Shown piece by piece: positions 37,362 through 46,761 of a DNA stretch of 64,000 bases; position 1 is the first letter of the stretch, and each line of letters opens with the position of its first letter. The DNA is taken from the NCBI RefSeq assembly GCF_037023725.1, contig NZ_CP146077.1:10001-74000 (forward strand), written 5' to 3'. A program made the translations under genes and the position numbers. The stretch comes from Pseudomonas bubulae (GTDB lineage Bacteria > Pseudomonadota > Gammaproteobacteria > Pseudomonadales > Pseudomonadaceae). The notes beneath the pieces were generated by a model. It saw nothing but the letters and a program-made list of their open reading frames with translations, searched no databases and was not told where the DNA came from.

Positions 37362-38246
37362 TCAAGAGAGAAAGGCTCGCGAGATAGCGACAAAACTCGG
37401 CCCGGCCAAGACGATCATCAAAGCGGGGAACAGAAACACCATCATCACTACCGACATTTTGGCGGACATCTTGGAGATATATTCCTCCATGCGGGTCAAA
37501 CGACGGTCATCCAGCAGCTCCTTGAGTGCCTGCAATGACTTCATCGCGCCACCACCCTGCTGAATCAATTGCTGCAGAATCACGCAGGTGTCATTGAACT
37601 CGTCTACATCCAGCAGACTCGCGGTTTTGCTCAGTTCCTGATTCAACTCCAGCCCCGAGTCGACCCGGGCCAGAATCACCCGCAACTCACCGGTCAGTAC
37701 CGGCAGCAGGTGCCGCGCTTCCTGGCTCAACACCCGCAGCGCCTGTTCGACTGCCATGCCCGACTCAAACAGAATGCGCAGCAACGGAATAAAGGTTGAA
37801 ACTTCGATCGCCACTTCCTGCTGGCGCCTTTTTGCAGCATAGGCCAACAATCGCTTGGGGATCAGATAGCCCAAAGCCAGGGAGAACAGCATCACCACCA
37901 GCAGATTGCCCGAACGCGGAAAAAACAGCTCATAGCCCAAGAACACCAGCCCGGCAAAAGCTATCGGGGTGCCAACCTGAAAAGCGGCAAACAGCGAGCG
38001 CTGACTGGCGGTGCGCCAGCCGATGCGGTTGAGCAGGGTCTGGGTTTCGCTGTCCATCGACACCGAACGCTGGCCAAACTTGCTGTTGCCCACCGCCCGC
38101 ATCCACAGGCTGAGCTTGCCGGGGCCGGTCTTGTCACCATCCAGGCGCTGCATGACCCGTTGCTGGCTCATGCGATCCTGAACCACGTTATTGATCAACA
38201 GCGCCATGGCGCCCAGCAGCAACACCACACAAATCAAAAAGGCCAT
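37362..38246 (-). CDS. tadC: TadC, inner-membrane platform protein
   Basis: This 294-residue protein of the GspF/TadC family has about four membrane helices and the T2SSF core (EVSTFIPLLRILFESGMAVE; ILQQLIQQGGGAMKSLQALK). Together with TadB it would form the inner-membrane platform on which the TadA ATPase works. Its ATG is 1 nt after the tadB stop. Confidence 0.9.
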   Translation of the reverse strand: MAFLICVVLLLGAMALLINNVVQDRMSQQRVMQRLDGDKTGPGKLSLWMRAVGNSKFGQRSVSMDSETQTLLNRIGWRTASQRSLFAAFQVGTPIAFAGLVFLGYELFFPRSGNLLVVMLFSLALGYLIPKRLLAYAAKRRQQEVAIEVSTFIPLLRILFESGMAVEQALRVLSQEARHLLPVLTGELRVILARVDSGLELNQELSKTASLLDVDEFNDTCVILQQLIQQGGGAMKSLQALKELLDDRRLTRMEEYISKMSAKMSVVMMVFLFPALMIVLAGPSFVAISRAFLS

Positions 38247-38247
38247 G

Positions 38248-39132
38248 TCATACGCTCCGTACCATGCGCCACAGCGCCACACTGCCGATTATCTGCATGG
38301 CCATTGCGGTCAGGAGCATCTGCTGCCCTCCGCCGTCCTGCCACATCTTGAGCATGTAGCTGGGGTTGGTCACCATAAAGAAACCCACCACAAACACCGG
38401 CAACGAGCCCAATACCAGCGCCGTCATCCGGGTTTCACCGGTCATGGCCCGCAACTTGCGCGCCCCCTGCTCACGCTCGCGAATCAGCACGATCAGGTTC
38501 TCCAGCAACTCACTGGCATTACCACCGTAGCGATGGTTGACCTTAAGCCCCAGGGCAAACATGCGAAATTCATCACGTTCATAAAGCTCGGCAAAGTCGT
38601 TCACTGCCTCGGGCAGGCTCACCCCCATCTGCACGTTGCGCGATACCCGGCTGATACTGCTTTTGAGCGGGTCGCTGGATGCCTCGATCGCGGTCAACAC
38701 CGCATCGGCTAAGGTGCGTCCGGCCTTGAGGCTGCGCACGCAGTGATCGAGCAGCAATGGCAGTTGCTCAACCATGCGCCGAACCCGGCGGTGGTAACGC
38801 CAGCTGACAAAGAGTTTGAGCAGCACCGGCGGCAACACCAACAACGCGAGCAAGAACACCCAGCCACCGATCAGGCCCGCCACAATCACCGCAGCGGCCC
38901 ATAGCGACAGCCACAAACCCAGACGCTCTGAAGGGCGCCCCAGGCCTGCCTGCAAAAAAGCCCGGTCCAGCCAGGCCACGCCCTGGGCTTTCTCCAGCAA
39001 CTGCGGCTGGCCTTCACCCAGACGCTCCAGCACACGGCCCGTGGTCGGGTCGGTCAGGGCGCGATACACCAGATTCAGCGATAGCGCGAACATCAGGAAA
39101 CTGATGGTAAAAAGCAGTAAGGCCGGGTTCAT
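38248..39132 (-). CDS. tadB: TadB, inner-membrane platform protein
   Basis: This 294-residue GspF-family protein has an N-terminal helix, two helices near 75-110, and a T2SSF domain (VEQLPLLLDHCVRSLKAGRT, GVSLPEAVNDFAELYERDEF). It is paired with TadC. It is 10 bp downstream of tadA in the operon. Confidence 0.9.
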   Translation of the reverse strand: MNPALLLFTISFLMFALSLNLVYRALTDPTTGRVLERLGEGQPQLLEKAQGVAWLDRAFLQAGLGRPSERLGLWLSLWAAAVIVAGLIGGWVFLLALLVLPPVLLKLFVSWRYHRRVRRMVEQLPLLLDHCVRSLKAGRTLADAVLTAIEASSDPLKSSISRVSRNVQMGVSLPEAVNDFAELYERDEFRMFALGLKVNHRYGGNASELLENLIVLIREREQGARKLRAMTGETRMTALVLGSLPVFVVGFFMVTNPSYMLKMWQDGGGQQMLLTAMAMQIIGSVALWRMVRSV

Positions 39133-39142
39133 ATGCAGTGTC

Positions 39143-40417
39143 TCAGCCGTGGGCGTTCAGGACGGGGTCACGACGCAACTTGTCGCTTGCCGGGTTCAAG
39201 GCCTCGCGCATAAAACCAAAGCCGGTGCGCTTGTCGAGACGGAACAGGGTGTTGGTCACATACACATCGTCACGCACCCCCACCACCTCCAGCACTTCAC
39301 TGACGCAACGGCGACCATCAGGCATGCGCGTCAGCTGGATAATCACGTCCAGTGCGGCGCAGATCATCTGGCGCAAGGTTTTCTCCGCCACCGTACGCCC
39401 GGTCAAACCCACCAGGGTTTCCAGTCGCAGCAGGGCATCCTGTGCGGTGTTGGCGTGGACGGTGCTCATGGAACCATCGTGACCGGTGTTCATCGCGGTC
39501 AATACATCGAGCACTTCCACACCGCGGATCTCGCCGAGAATGATGCGGTCCGGACGCATCCGCAGGGCGTTGCGGATCAGGTCGCTGGATTTCACCTCAC
39601 CATGCCCTTCGGCATTGGGCGGGCGGGTTTCAAGGCGCACCACATGAGGGTGGCCCAACTGCAATTCAGCCACGTCCTCGATGGTGACCAGGCGCTCATG
39701 GGGGTTGATCAACTGGCTGAGGATGTTGAGCAGCGTGGTTTTACCGGTACCGGTACCGCCGCTGATCAGGATGTTGCAGCGCTTGCCCACCGCCTCCTGG
39801 AAGAATTCAAAGATTGCCTGGTCGATGGTCTGCATGGCCACCAGGTCGCTGCTTTGCAGCATGTCCTTGCGAAATTTCCGGATCGACAGGCACGGGCCAT
39901 CCAGGGCAATGGGCGGAATGATGGCGTTGACCCGGCTGCCATCGGGCAGGCGCGCATCGACCATCGCCGAGGACTCATCCAGACGCCGCCCCAGGGGCGC
40001 CAGAATGCGCTGCATCACCCGTTCCACATGATGGTCATCGATAAAGCGCAGATCGCTCTGGCTAAGTCGACCCTCGCGTTCGACAAACACCCGATGGGGG
40101 CCGTTGACCAGAATTTCAGTCACGGCCGGGTCGCGCAGCAGCACTTCGAGGGGGCCGAATCCGGTCAGTTCGTCGACGATCTCCTCGGCCAGACGCTCCA
40201 TCTCATAACGGGAAATAGCCAGATGCAGGCGCGACACATACTCGGCTACCCGCTCGGTAACAAACTGGGCCAAAGACACCCGGGAACCTTCCAGCAGGTT
40301 TTTTCCGGTCTCTTCAATGGCATCGATGATATAGCGGTGCAGCACCAGTTTCAGGCCGTCATGGTCCGCACGACCATCCTTGTACAGGCCTGAGCCAAAC
40401 AGCTGTTCATTGCTCAT
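39143..40417 (-). CDS. tadA: TadA, Flp pilus assembly ATPase
   Basis: This 424-residue secretion ATPase of the VirB11/PilT superfamily has Walker A ([14 protein letters not shown]), the Asp box ([12 protein letters not shown]), Walker B ([14 protein letters not shown]) and the His box ([12 protein letters not shown]). It powers Flp pilin polymerisation at the cytoplasmic face. ATG at 40417 overlaps the tadZ stop (ATGA); the frame is open four codons upstream. Confidence 0.93.
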   Translation of the reverse strand: MSNEQLFGSGLYKDGRADHDGLKLVLHRYIIDAIEETGKNLLEGSRVSLAQFVTERVAEYVSRLHLAISRYEMERLAEEIVDELTGFGPLEVLLRDPAVTEILVNGPHRVFVEREGRLSQSDLRFIDDHHVERVMQRILAPLGRRLDESSAMVDARLPDGSRVNAIIPPIALDGPCLSIRKFRKDMLQSSDLVAMQTIDQAIFEFFQEAVGKRCNILISGGTGTGKTTLLNILSQLINPHERLVTIEDVAELQLGHPHVVRLETRPPNAEGHGEVKSSDLIRNALRMRPDRIILGEIRGVEVLDVLTAMNTGHDGSMSTVHANTAQDALLRLETLVGLTGRTVAEKTLRQMICAALDVIIQLTRMPDGRRCVSEVLEVVGVRDDVYVTNTLFRLDKRTGFGFMREALNPASDKLRRDPVLNAHG

Positions 40418-41619
40418 TTGGCCCCCCACAGGCGGTTCAGGTTCAGCCAGGTACCCGATTTGGAAGTCGCTTGCTCAGGCACCTGTGAACGCAAGACCAA
40501 CCGTTCACCGAGTTTTTTCAAAGCCTGGCTCAGGGCTTCGCGCGGGGCCAGGTCAAACAGGGTGGTGGCCTGATTCTTGGCATTGATGCGCAGCTCCGGG
40601 CTGGGTGGGAGTGTTGTCAGCACCGGCAGGCCAAAGCTTTTACCCAGGGCATCGGCATTGGGAGCAACGCCACTCATATAGCGGTCGATCAACAAGCCCG
40701 TATGCTCGAACTTCATGCCCTTGGCCCGCCAGCGGCTGAGTACGTCGAGATTGCGGCGGCAATCGAGCACGCTTTGGTCGGTGTACCACAGCAGGCTGTC
40801 GCAATGGGTGGCAAAGGTACGCAGCGCTTCACTGTCAGGCTGACCGGTGAGGTTGACCACAATATGCTGGAAGTGCTGACGCAAGGCACTGAGCAACATA
40901 TACAGTTCGGCGGCACTGGTTTGCTCCAGCGGTTCGTCACTGTCACTGTGGGCCAACACCCGCAAGCCACTGGCAGTCTTGGTAAAGGCACTGTCAATCA
41001 AGGTGCTGTCCAGGCGCCGCAAATGACGCAGGGCATCACCGAAAAAGAACGAGCTTTCCAGGCCCAGCACGGCCAGGCCATCACCACGGGGCACGCCCAG
41101 GTCCAGAAACAGGGTTTTTTGATCGTGCTTTTGCACCACCAGCCCCAGGTGGCTGGCCAGCAATGCACCATCGGCATTGCATTGCGCACTGAACAACACG
41201 CTCAGGCCACCCAACTGGGCATTCGGTGCCACAGGTGGCAGGCGCTTGCTCAGGCGCCGCACCAGCCCCGCCACTTCACTGGAGCGCGAACCGTAGGCCA
41301 CAAAGTCCCTCGCCCCGGCGCGCATGGCATTGAGTACCAGTTGGTTATCCATACCGTCGCCCAGGGCAACGATGGCCAGCATGGGCTTGGCTTCCAGAGC
41401 ACCTTCAATCAGCGCGCACTGGTTGACTACCTTGTCCCGATCCAGGCCCACAAATATCAGGCCGGCAAACGTCACATCAACCAGGGCCAGCAGTTCATCC
41501 AGGCTACTTGTGCCTGCACCCACCACTTGACCCAACGGCGCTAATGCTCCCTGCAGCCACTCAAGATCGGTGTTGTTGCGCGTCAGCGCGAGAAATGTCT
41601 GGCTTAGGCTTTGGCTCAT
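40414..41619 (-). CDS. tadZ: TadZ, MinD/ParA-like localisation protein
   Basis: This 401-residue protein has an atypical receiver-like N-terminus (residues 1-130) and a ParA/MinD-like C-terminal domain (KTLFLDLGVPRGDGLAVLGL; HIVVNLTGQPDSEA; GLLIDRYM). No intact Walker A lysine motif is evident, as in several TadZ proteins. TadZ places the Tad machine at the cell pole. It overlaps rcpA and tadA by 4 bp each. Confidence 0.87.
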   Translation of the reverse strand: MSQSLSQTFLALTRNNTDLEWLQGALAPLGQVVGAGTSSLDELLALVDVTFAGLIFVGLDRDKVVNQCALIEGALEAKPMLAIVALGDGMDNQLVLNAMRAGARDFVAYGSRSSEVAGLVRRLSKRLPPVAPNAQLGGLSVLFSAQCNADGALLASHLGLVVQKHDQKTLFLDLGVPRGDGLAVLGLESSFFFGDALRHLRRLDSTLIDSAFTKTASGLRVLAHSDSDEPLEQTSAAELYMLLSALRQHFQHIVVNLTGQPDSEALRTFATHCDSLLWYTDQSVLDCRRNLDVLSRWRAKGMKFEHTGLLIDRYMSGVAPNADALGKSFGLPVLTTLPPSPELRINAKNQATTLFDLAPREALSQALKKLGERLVLRSQVPEQATSKSGTWLNLNRLWGAK

Positions 41620-42842
41620 TGAGATAACCCGCTACGGCTATTGAATTTGCCGTTCTCCAGGAAATACAGGCGATACCAGTTAGGGTCGTAATTGCGCAAT
41701 TGCTCCCCGGGCATCGTCGGCAGTGCCGCATTGGCAGCCAGTGGCTGAACCAGATGCGGGGTGACGATCATCAGCAGTTCTTTCTCTTCACGACTGATAT
41801 TGGAGTCGCGGAAAAAAGCGCCAAGAATCGGAATGTCGCCCAGCCCCGGGAATTTGTTGACCTGGGAGCTGTTGCGCGAACTGATCAAGCCACTGATCAC
41901 AAAGCTTTCGCCGTCGGCCAGTGAGATGCTGGTATCGGTGCGTCGAACCGTCAGGCCCGGAACCAGGGTGCCGGCGATATTCACCGCATTGGTGTAGTCC
42001 AGCTCACTGACTTCGGGGGCCACCTTGAGCATGATGCGATCACGCCCCAGCACGGTCGGGGTCAGCGTGAGGCGGATACCGAACTCCTTGTACTCGATCG
42101 ACACGTTATCGCTGCCGCTGCTGGGCACCGGGATTGGCACTTCACCACCGGCCAGAAAGGTTGCACTCTGCCCGCTCATGGCCACGAGGCTGGGACGCGC
42201 CAGGGTGTAGGCAAAGCCGCTGCCTTCCAGGGCATTGATCATGGCCCTGACCTTGCCGCCGCCAAAGCCGATGTTGAAATACTTGGCGTTGGCCACCGGA
42301 CCACCGGTGATGATCCCTTCAGCGGTGCTGAGGAATGAGCCCGGCGAGCCGAACAGGAAGTTGCTGCCCATACCGAAGATCGAGGTACTGGCTTCCTGCA
42401 GTTTGGTGCGGCTGACTTCGACAAAGCGGATATCGGTTTGCACCTGCACCGGCAAGGTCGGGTCTTCGGAGGGCGGCAACGTCGTACCGGTCAGCCCCGA
42501 GGCGGCCTTGCCCTTGACGAAAAGCATGGTCTGGTGCGGCTCTTTCGAGCAGGCACTCCAGACCATCAGGCTGGTGGTGCCCGAGGCAATACCGGTGAGC
42601 AAAAAAGCGTTTGGCCCATTGGAGCGAATATCGGCAATGGTGGGGTCGCCCACGGCAATGCGCGAGATGTTCACCGGAAAGCCCATCGCCTTCTGGGCCC
42701 CCTGGGCCACTTCCAATACCGAAGGCAATGCGTTGAATGCCGCGCAGTTTTCGCCTGCGGCCAAGGCCATCTCCAGGGGCAAGCTGCTCAGCAGCAGCGT
42801 CCAGAAAGCGCGTTTATAAAGTGGAGGGCAACGGTGGCTCAT
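41616..42842 (-). CDS. rcpA: RcpA, outer-membrane secretin of the Flp system
   Basis: This 408-residue protein has a signal peptide (cleaved around ALAA, residue 29), an N-terminal BON/STN-like domain (VGDPTIADIRSNGPNAFLLTG) and the secretin core (LARPSLVAMSGQSATFLAGG, EYKEFGIRLTLTPTVLGRD, SSQVNKFPGLGDIPILGAFF, ELLMIVTPHLV). It forms the outer-membrane pore for the pilus. It lies 36 bp after rcpC. Confidence 0.92.
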   Translation of the reverse strand: MSHRCPPLYKRAFWTLLLSSLPLEMALAAGENCAAFNALPSVLEVAQGAQKAMGFPVNISRIAVGDPTIADIRSNGPNAFLLTGIASGTTSLMVWSACSKEPHQTMLFVKGKAASGLTGTTLPPSEDPTLPVQVQTDIRFVEVSRTKLQEASTSIFGMGSNFLFGSPGSFLSTAEGIITGGPVANAKYFNIGFGGGKVRAMINALEGSGFAYTLARPSLVAMSGQSATFLAGGEVPIPVPSSGSDNVSIEYKEFGIRLTLTPTVLGRDRIMLKVAPEVSELDYTNAVNIAGTLVPGLTVRRTDTSISLADGESFVISGLISSRNSSQVNKFPGLGDIPILGAFFRDSNISREEKELLMIVTPHLVQPLAANAALPTMPGEQLRNYDPNWYRLYFLENGKFNSRSGLSQ

Positions 42843-42878
42843 GTTGGTTTTCCTTTCAGATAAGGATTTTTATTGGGC

Positions 42879-43808
42879 CTACTGCTGAGCCGTTTGATTG
42901 CCGCGGATCACTTCAATACCGCGTACCCGAGGGGCGACAGCGGGATTGCTGCTGACTGGCACTCTTGCCGGACTGGCCATGGCTAACTGGTTAAATTGAT
43001 AAAGACTGCGCTTGGCATTATCAAGATTAGTCGCAGATTCCTGCTCGCCCGCCCAATATTTGCTCAAACGTTGCTCGTCGGCACTGCGCACGGCCAGGCG
43101 CAGGGTGCCTGCCTGGGTCGCCAGCATCAGTTGATTGAGAAGCTGCTCGGGAACCGCCAGGACTGCGGATCGCGCATTGATGCGGCTTTGTTCTTGCTTG
43201 AGCGCTTCCTCGGCATTTTTCGGCTGGCTGGCCAACTTGCCATCGCTGGTCAAGCCCAGTTCACCCCCCACGCTCAGCACCCGCACTGCCGGCAATACCA
43301 CCTGGGCCGACTGCTGAGGGTTGCCACTGTCCTGACGCAAAAACAACAGGATATCGACGTAATCACCGGGGCTGAGTTGCCCACCCGCAGCGGACACCTC
43401 GTCAATCATGACCCCCAGTGCGCGCTCATCCGGGCGAATCATGCGAGCCAGCGGCCCGCCCACGTCAAAGCTTTGATCACTGAGCCAGGTGCCTGCACTC
43501 AGGCTGCGCCACGGGGTGCGGCCCACCGCCTGATCGATGGCAGTCAGGCTGCCAGCGGGGGCGGTACGGAGTTTTTCCAGGGTCAGGTCATCGGCCGTCA
43601 AGGCCACATTCGGGGGGACATCGCGAACCAGTACCACCACCGCCTGGCGGGTTTTGTCTTCAACGGCCGCTACACCTTGTTCTACAGACTGAGCCACCGG
43701 AACTTCGGCGACCGGCTGCTGTCGACTCAATACCAGCCCCCAGTAACCGGCGGCAATTGCCCCGACAAACAAAATGGCGGCCAGTATCAGACTGCGTCGA
43801 TTGTTCAT
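42879..43808 (-). CDS. rcpC: RcpC/CpaB, periplasmic Flp assembly protein
   Basis: This 309-residue CpaB-family protein has an N-terminal membrane anchor (LILAAILFVGAIAAGYWG), a SAF domain (AVVVLVRDVPPNVALTADDL) and a conserved LSPGDYVDILLF segment. It is the first gene of the minus-strand tad operon. ATG at 43808 has GGGAG upstream; the frame is open nine codons further. It is divergent from flp; the 333-bp space between holds the element at 44007 but no TTAATAC core in the operon's own orientation. Confidence 0.88.
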   Translation of the reverse strand: MNNRRSLILAAILFVGAIAAGYWGLVLSRQQPVAEVPVAQSVEQGVAAVEDKTRQAVVVLVRDVPPNVALTADDLTLEKLRTAPAGSLTAIDQAVGRTPWRSLSAGTWLSDQSFDVGGPLARMIRPDERALGVMIDEVSAAGGQLSPGDYVDILLFLRQDSGNPQQSAQVVLPAVRVLSVGGELGLTSDGKLASQPKNAEEALKQEQSRINARSAVLAVPEQLLNQLMLATQAGTLRLAVRSADEQRLSKYWAGEQESATNLDNAKRSLYQFNQLAMASPARVPVSSNPAVAPRVRGIEVIRGNQTAQQ

Positions 43809-44006
43809 GCACAAACTCCCTTTATCACTGCGCACTGCAGACTAAAAAACCCATTCACAATCAGGCAGCTACGAACCTTTAATGCGTTTGAAACCAATCG
43901 CTATTTAAAAATAGCTCAGGTAAAGCAAAATGCCATTAGCGAACTAAAAAATCTCTAATCAATTGTGAATAGTTTGATTTGACACGCATTTTTTAAATAG
44001 TCATTT

Positions 44007-44021
44007 GGATTAATACTTTGT
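44007..44021 (+). promoter_or_regulatory. TTAATAC element upstream of flp
   Basis: GGATTAATACTTTGT lies 121 bp upstream of the flp start and is flanked by TAGTCATT (left) and TTAGTCC (right), like the pprB copy. The rest of 43809-44141 is AT-rich and holds no gene. Confidence 0.6.
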
Positions 44022-44141
44022 GATTAGTCCAATGATACAGTTGTGGGAAAGTCATTTATTGCCAATGCTGTGACTGCAGGTGGGAATCACCCTGCACCCA
44101 AGTTACGCAGCGCCCGCCCCGGCGCACTAAGGAGAAGTCAG

Positions 44142-44363
44142 ATGATATTAAATACTGTTCTGAAAGTGTATGTACCTGCCCAGGTATTTGTAGCGCGCCA
44201 AGCCAAGTTGTTTGCAAAACGGACCGAAGGCGCTTCGGGTATTGAATATGCAATTATTGCAGCGATGGTGGCGGTGGTTATTGCGGGGCTTTCGCCTGAT
44301 GTGCAAACTGCAGTTACCGGTATATTTACCAAAATCAAAACTGGTCTAAACCCTCCTGCTTAA
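44142..44363 (+). CDS. flp: Flp-type pilin
   Basis: This 73-residue prepilin has the Flp motif G^XXXXEY: cleavage is expected after G30 in RTEG, giving a mature chain that begins ASGIEYAIIAAMVAVV with E35 and Y36. The mature 43-residue pilin is a single hydrophobic helix with a short polar tail. ATG at 44142 has AAGGAG upstream. It is transcribed opposite to the assembly operon and is followed 48 bp later by the receiver-only gene. Confidence 0.93.
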   Translation: MILNTVLKVYVPAQVFVARQAKLFAKRTEGASGIEYAIIAAMVAVVIAGLSPDVQTAVTGIFTKIKTGLNPPA

Positions 44364-44411
44364 CACCTCATCGCGGAGCTGTTAAATTCAACCGCTATAA
44401 GAGTACTCAAC

Positions 44412-44825
44412 ATGCCTCTCTCCCCATCACGCCAACAGCTTCTCCTGGTGGATGACGAAGAGGACGCACTGCTGGAGTTGGCTGAGCTGCTGGAGGGCGA
44501 GGGCTTTTGTTGCTATACGGCAACTTCAGTCAAACTCGCCCTTTCGCAGTTGACCCAACATCCGGATATTGCGCTGGTCATCACCGACCTGCGCATGCCG
44601 GAAGAGAGCGGTATTGCGCTGATCAAGCGCCTGCGCGAGCACACATCGCGCCAGCATTTGCCGGTGATTGTCATTTCCGGGCACGCCGATATGGACGATG
44701 TAAGCGACCTTCTGCGCCTGCAGGTGCTGGACCTGTTTCGCAAACCCATCTACCACGTGCGCCTGCTCGACACCCTCGAAAACCTCTTTCCACAGCCCAC
44801 ACACTTACACCTGGCAAGAACTTGA
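44412..44825 (+). CDS. receiver-only response regulator downstream of flp
   Basis: This 137-residue protein is a receiver domain and little else: acidic pair in LLVDDEEDA, phospho-acceptor D59 in VITDLRMPEESG, S89 in VIVISGHAD and K111 in LFRKPIY. No output domain follows. It lies 48 bp after flp on the same strand and before a strong terminator, so it is probably co-transcribed with the pilin. A role in phosphate relay or as a competitor in PprA/PprB signalling is possible but unproved. Confidence 0.8.
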   Translation: MPLSPSRQQLLLVDDEEDALLELAELLEGEGFCCYTATSVKLALSQLTQHPDIALVITDLRMPEESGIALIKRLREHTSRQHLPVIVISGHADMDDVSDLLRLQVLDLFRKPIYHVRLLDTLENLFPQPTHLHLART

Positions 44826-44836
44826 CCCCCATACTA

Positions 44837-44875
44837 TAAAAGCCCGCCCCCCTGACTTGGGGAGGCGGGCTTTTA
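44837..44875. terminator. strong bidirectional terminator
   Basis: A stem of about 16 bp with one mismatch (TAAAAGCCCGCC at 44837-44848 pairing with 44864-44875) is flanked by A and T runs. It separates the convergent receiver-only gene and the TpsB gene. Confidence 0.9.
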
Positions 44876-44885
44876 CGGTCACACA

Positions 44886-46568
44886 CTACAACTGATAACT
44901 AAAACTCAATGTATATCGCGGCCGGCGATTAAAACTGTCCAGCGCTATATCCGACATGGGCTTGGCAACTTCCAGGGCAACGTTGTAATAGCGCTTGTCA
45001 CCAAAACGCAAGCCCAGTGCTGCCGAAGACATATCCGAACCTTTTAACGGCAACTCGTTGTACCAGACTTTGGCCCTGTCCACGACGGCATAGGGTTGCA
45101 GCAACTTGACCCATTCACCCTCGCGATTGAAGCTGTAGTTAAGTTCGTATGCCGCCCCCCAGCCCTTGTCGCCGGATGCCTGATCGTCCGGGTAGCCGCG
45201 ACCGAAGTTCTGCCCGCCAAATACCGCCCTTTCGCTGTCAGGCAGGGTGTCGTCACTCCAGTAAAGAGCGCCCGATATCACCCCCTGCCAATTGTCGAAG
45301 TAGCCGTTACTCTGCACGCCCGACAGACGCAAACGGAAGAAGTCCAGATCGTACTGCGTGCCGGTCAGGTTGGTCTCGCTCTTGGCACCCATGCCATCTA
45401 TGCCCTGGTACAAGCCGGCACTGACGATGCGCAGTTGTTTGGCATCGGACTTGCGCCAGTCGCCCTCAAACGCCAGTGCCCGCACGTTGGTTTTGTCACT
45501 GATGGTCTGCCCGTAGCCGACGATCTCGTAGTCAGTCTTGTCATTGACCCCGTAGAAACGCGCGGCGGCGCTGAGCCATTGATCCGGAGCAGCAATCAGT
45601 GGATGGCTGATACCGATCGAAAAGCGGTCATTCTCGCGATGGGGCTTGAGTTCAAAACCGTCGCTGGTGACGATACTGGTACTTGGATCACTGCGATAAC
45701 TGGAACCAAACAGGTTCAACTGCGTGCCTTCCGCGTTGAGGTACTGGCTGTAATCAAGGCGGTAGTAGTGCTCCTTGTCATTGCCCGGGGGAAACAACCC
45801 GCTCAGGGTCAATTGTTCGGCCATGGCCGTTTGCGAATTGCTGCTGGCCGCCAGCAGCGCCTGGGTGCTGCTGCGATTGCCTTCGACCAGGCTCATGCTG
45901 GTGGTGAAGGGCTTGCGGCTGGCACTGATACTCAGCGTCGATGCACCATCGGTGGTGCCGGGTGGTGGCACTTGCGCCTCCAGGGTGACGCCGGGGATGC
46001 GGCTCAACAGCGTGCTGTAGCGGTTGAACGTCTTGCGGGTCAGCGGGCGTTCGCCCTTGAGCTTATCGACCAGCTCATCCACAAACCCTTTGACCCGCCC
46101 GATATCGCCGTCAACCTTGTACTCGCTGATATAGCCTTCAACCAGCACCACACGCACCAGGCCCTGGTCGAAGTTCTGCTGAGGCAAAAACGCATAGGAC
46201 AATAAATAGCCATCGTCCTGGTAACGCTTGGTGATCTTGCGTGTGGCCTCGATCAGTTCGGCCAGGGTGATTTCATGGCCCAGCAGCGGTTTGTACACCG
46301 CCCCCAGCTCTGGCAACGGATAGATCGTGCCACCTTCGATCTGCAACTTGCGAATGGTCAGGCGGGTACCCATTTCCAGTGGCCGGGGTTGTGCAGCCGC
46401 CGGCTTGGGTAGCTCCAGCGCAGGCGCCGCAGGGCGATAGGCATCCACCGGCAGGTTGGGCGTGGGCAGGGTTTGCATGCTGTCATTGCTGTTGAGAAAA
46501 CGCGGAAGGGTCTCGGCACCCGCGTACGGGGCCAGAGCCAACAACAAAAAGGGAACGCAATTACGCAT
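44886..46568 (-). CDS. TpsB/ShlB-FhaC-type outer-membrane transporter
   Basis: This 560-residue protein has a signal peptide (cleaved after PYAGA, near residue 18), a Pro-rich linker, a POTRA_2 domain (TRLTIRKLQIEGGTIYPLPE), the ShlB domain (RIPGVTLEAQVPPPGTTDGA) and a C-terminal 16-strand barrel that ends in the aromatic-rich RYTLSFSYQL. The conserved FGGQNFGRGYPDD loop motif is present. Such proteins export a large TpsA adhesin or toxin, but no TpsA gene is adjacent. ATG at 46568 has GGAG upstream. Confidence 0.88.
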   Translation of the reverse strand: MRNCVPFLLLALAPYAGAETLPRFLNSNDSMQTLPTPNLPVDAYRPAAPALELPKPAAAQPRPLEMGTRLTIRKLQIEGGTIYPLPELGAVYKPLLGHEITLAELIEATRKITKRYQDDGYLLSYAFLPQQNFDQGLVRVVLVEGYISEYKVDGDIGRVKGFVDELVDKLKGERPLTRKTFNRYSTLLSRIPGVTLEAQVPPPGTTDGASTLSISASRKPFTTSMSLVEGNRSSTQALLAASSNSQTAMAEQLTLSGLFPPGNDKEHYYRLDYSQYLNAEGTQLNLFGSSYRSDPSTSIVTSDGFELKPHRENDRFSIGISHPLIAAPDQWLSAAARFYGVNDKTDYEIVGYGQTISDKTNVRALAFEGDWRKSDAKQLRIVSAGLYQGIDGMGAKSETNLTGTQYDLDFFRLRLSGVQSNGYFDNWQGVISGALYWSDDTLPDSERAVFGGQNFGRGYPDDQASGDKGWGAAYELNYSFNREGEWVKLLQPYAVVDRAKVWYNELPLKGSDMSSAALGLRFGDKRYYNVALEVAKPMSDIALDSFNRRPRYTLSFSYQL

Positions 46569-46663
46569 AGGACACTCCATGTTCAACTACGGCGACATAA
46601 CGAAGGGCTTTATTTTTAGAATGCTTTGCAAAGCGGCCCGAGCATCAGTCCTACAATCTGCAC

Positions 46664-46700
46664 ATGAAAAAAGACGAGAGACTCATCTGAATCTCTCGTC
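46664..46700 (-). terminator. rho-independent terminator after the repetitive lipoprotein gene
   Basis: A 9-bp perfect stem (46673-46681 with 46692-46700) has a 10-nt loop and is followed on the minus strand by TTTTTTCATG. It ends the lipoprotein transcript about 60 bp past its stop and separates it from the TpsB gene, so the two are probably not a simple operon. Confidence 0.85.
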
Positions 46701-46761
46701 CCAACCAAGCGTAGGCGCTGTAGGTAAGGCCGTCGAACCGGCCAGGTGCAATATTCTTCAG

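Noticed and set aside
45096..46205. 369-codon frame opposite the TpsB gene
   Set aside because: Antisense shadow; TpsB has signal peptide, POTRA and barrel signatures in its own frame.
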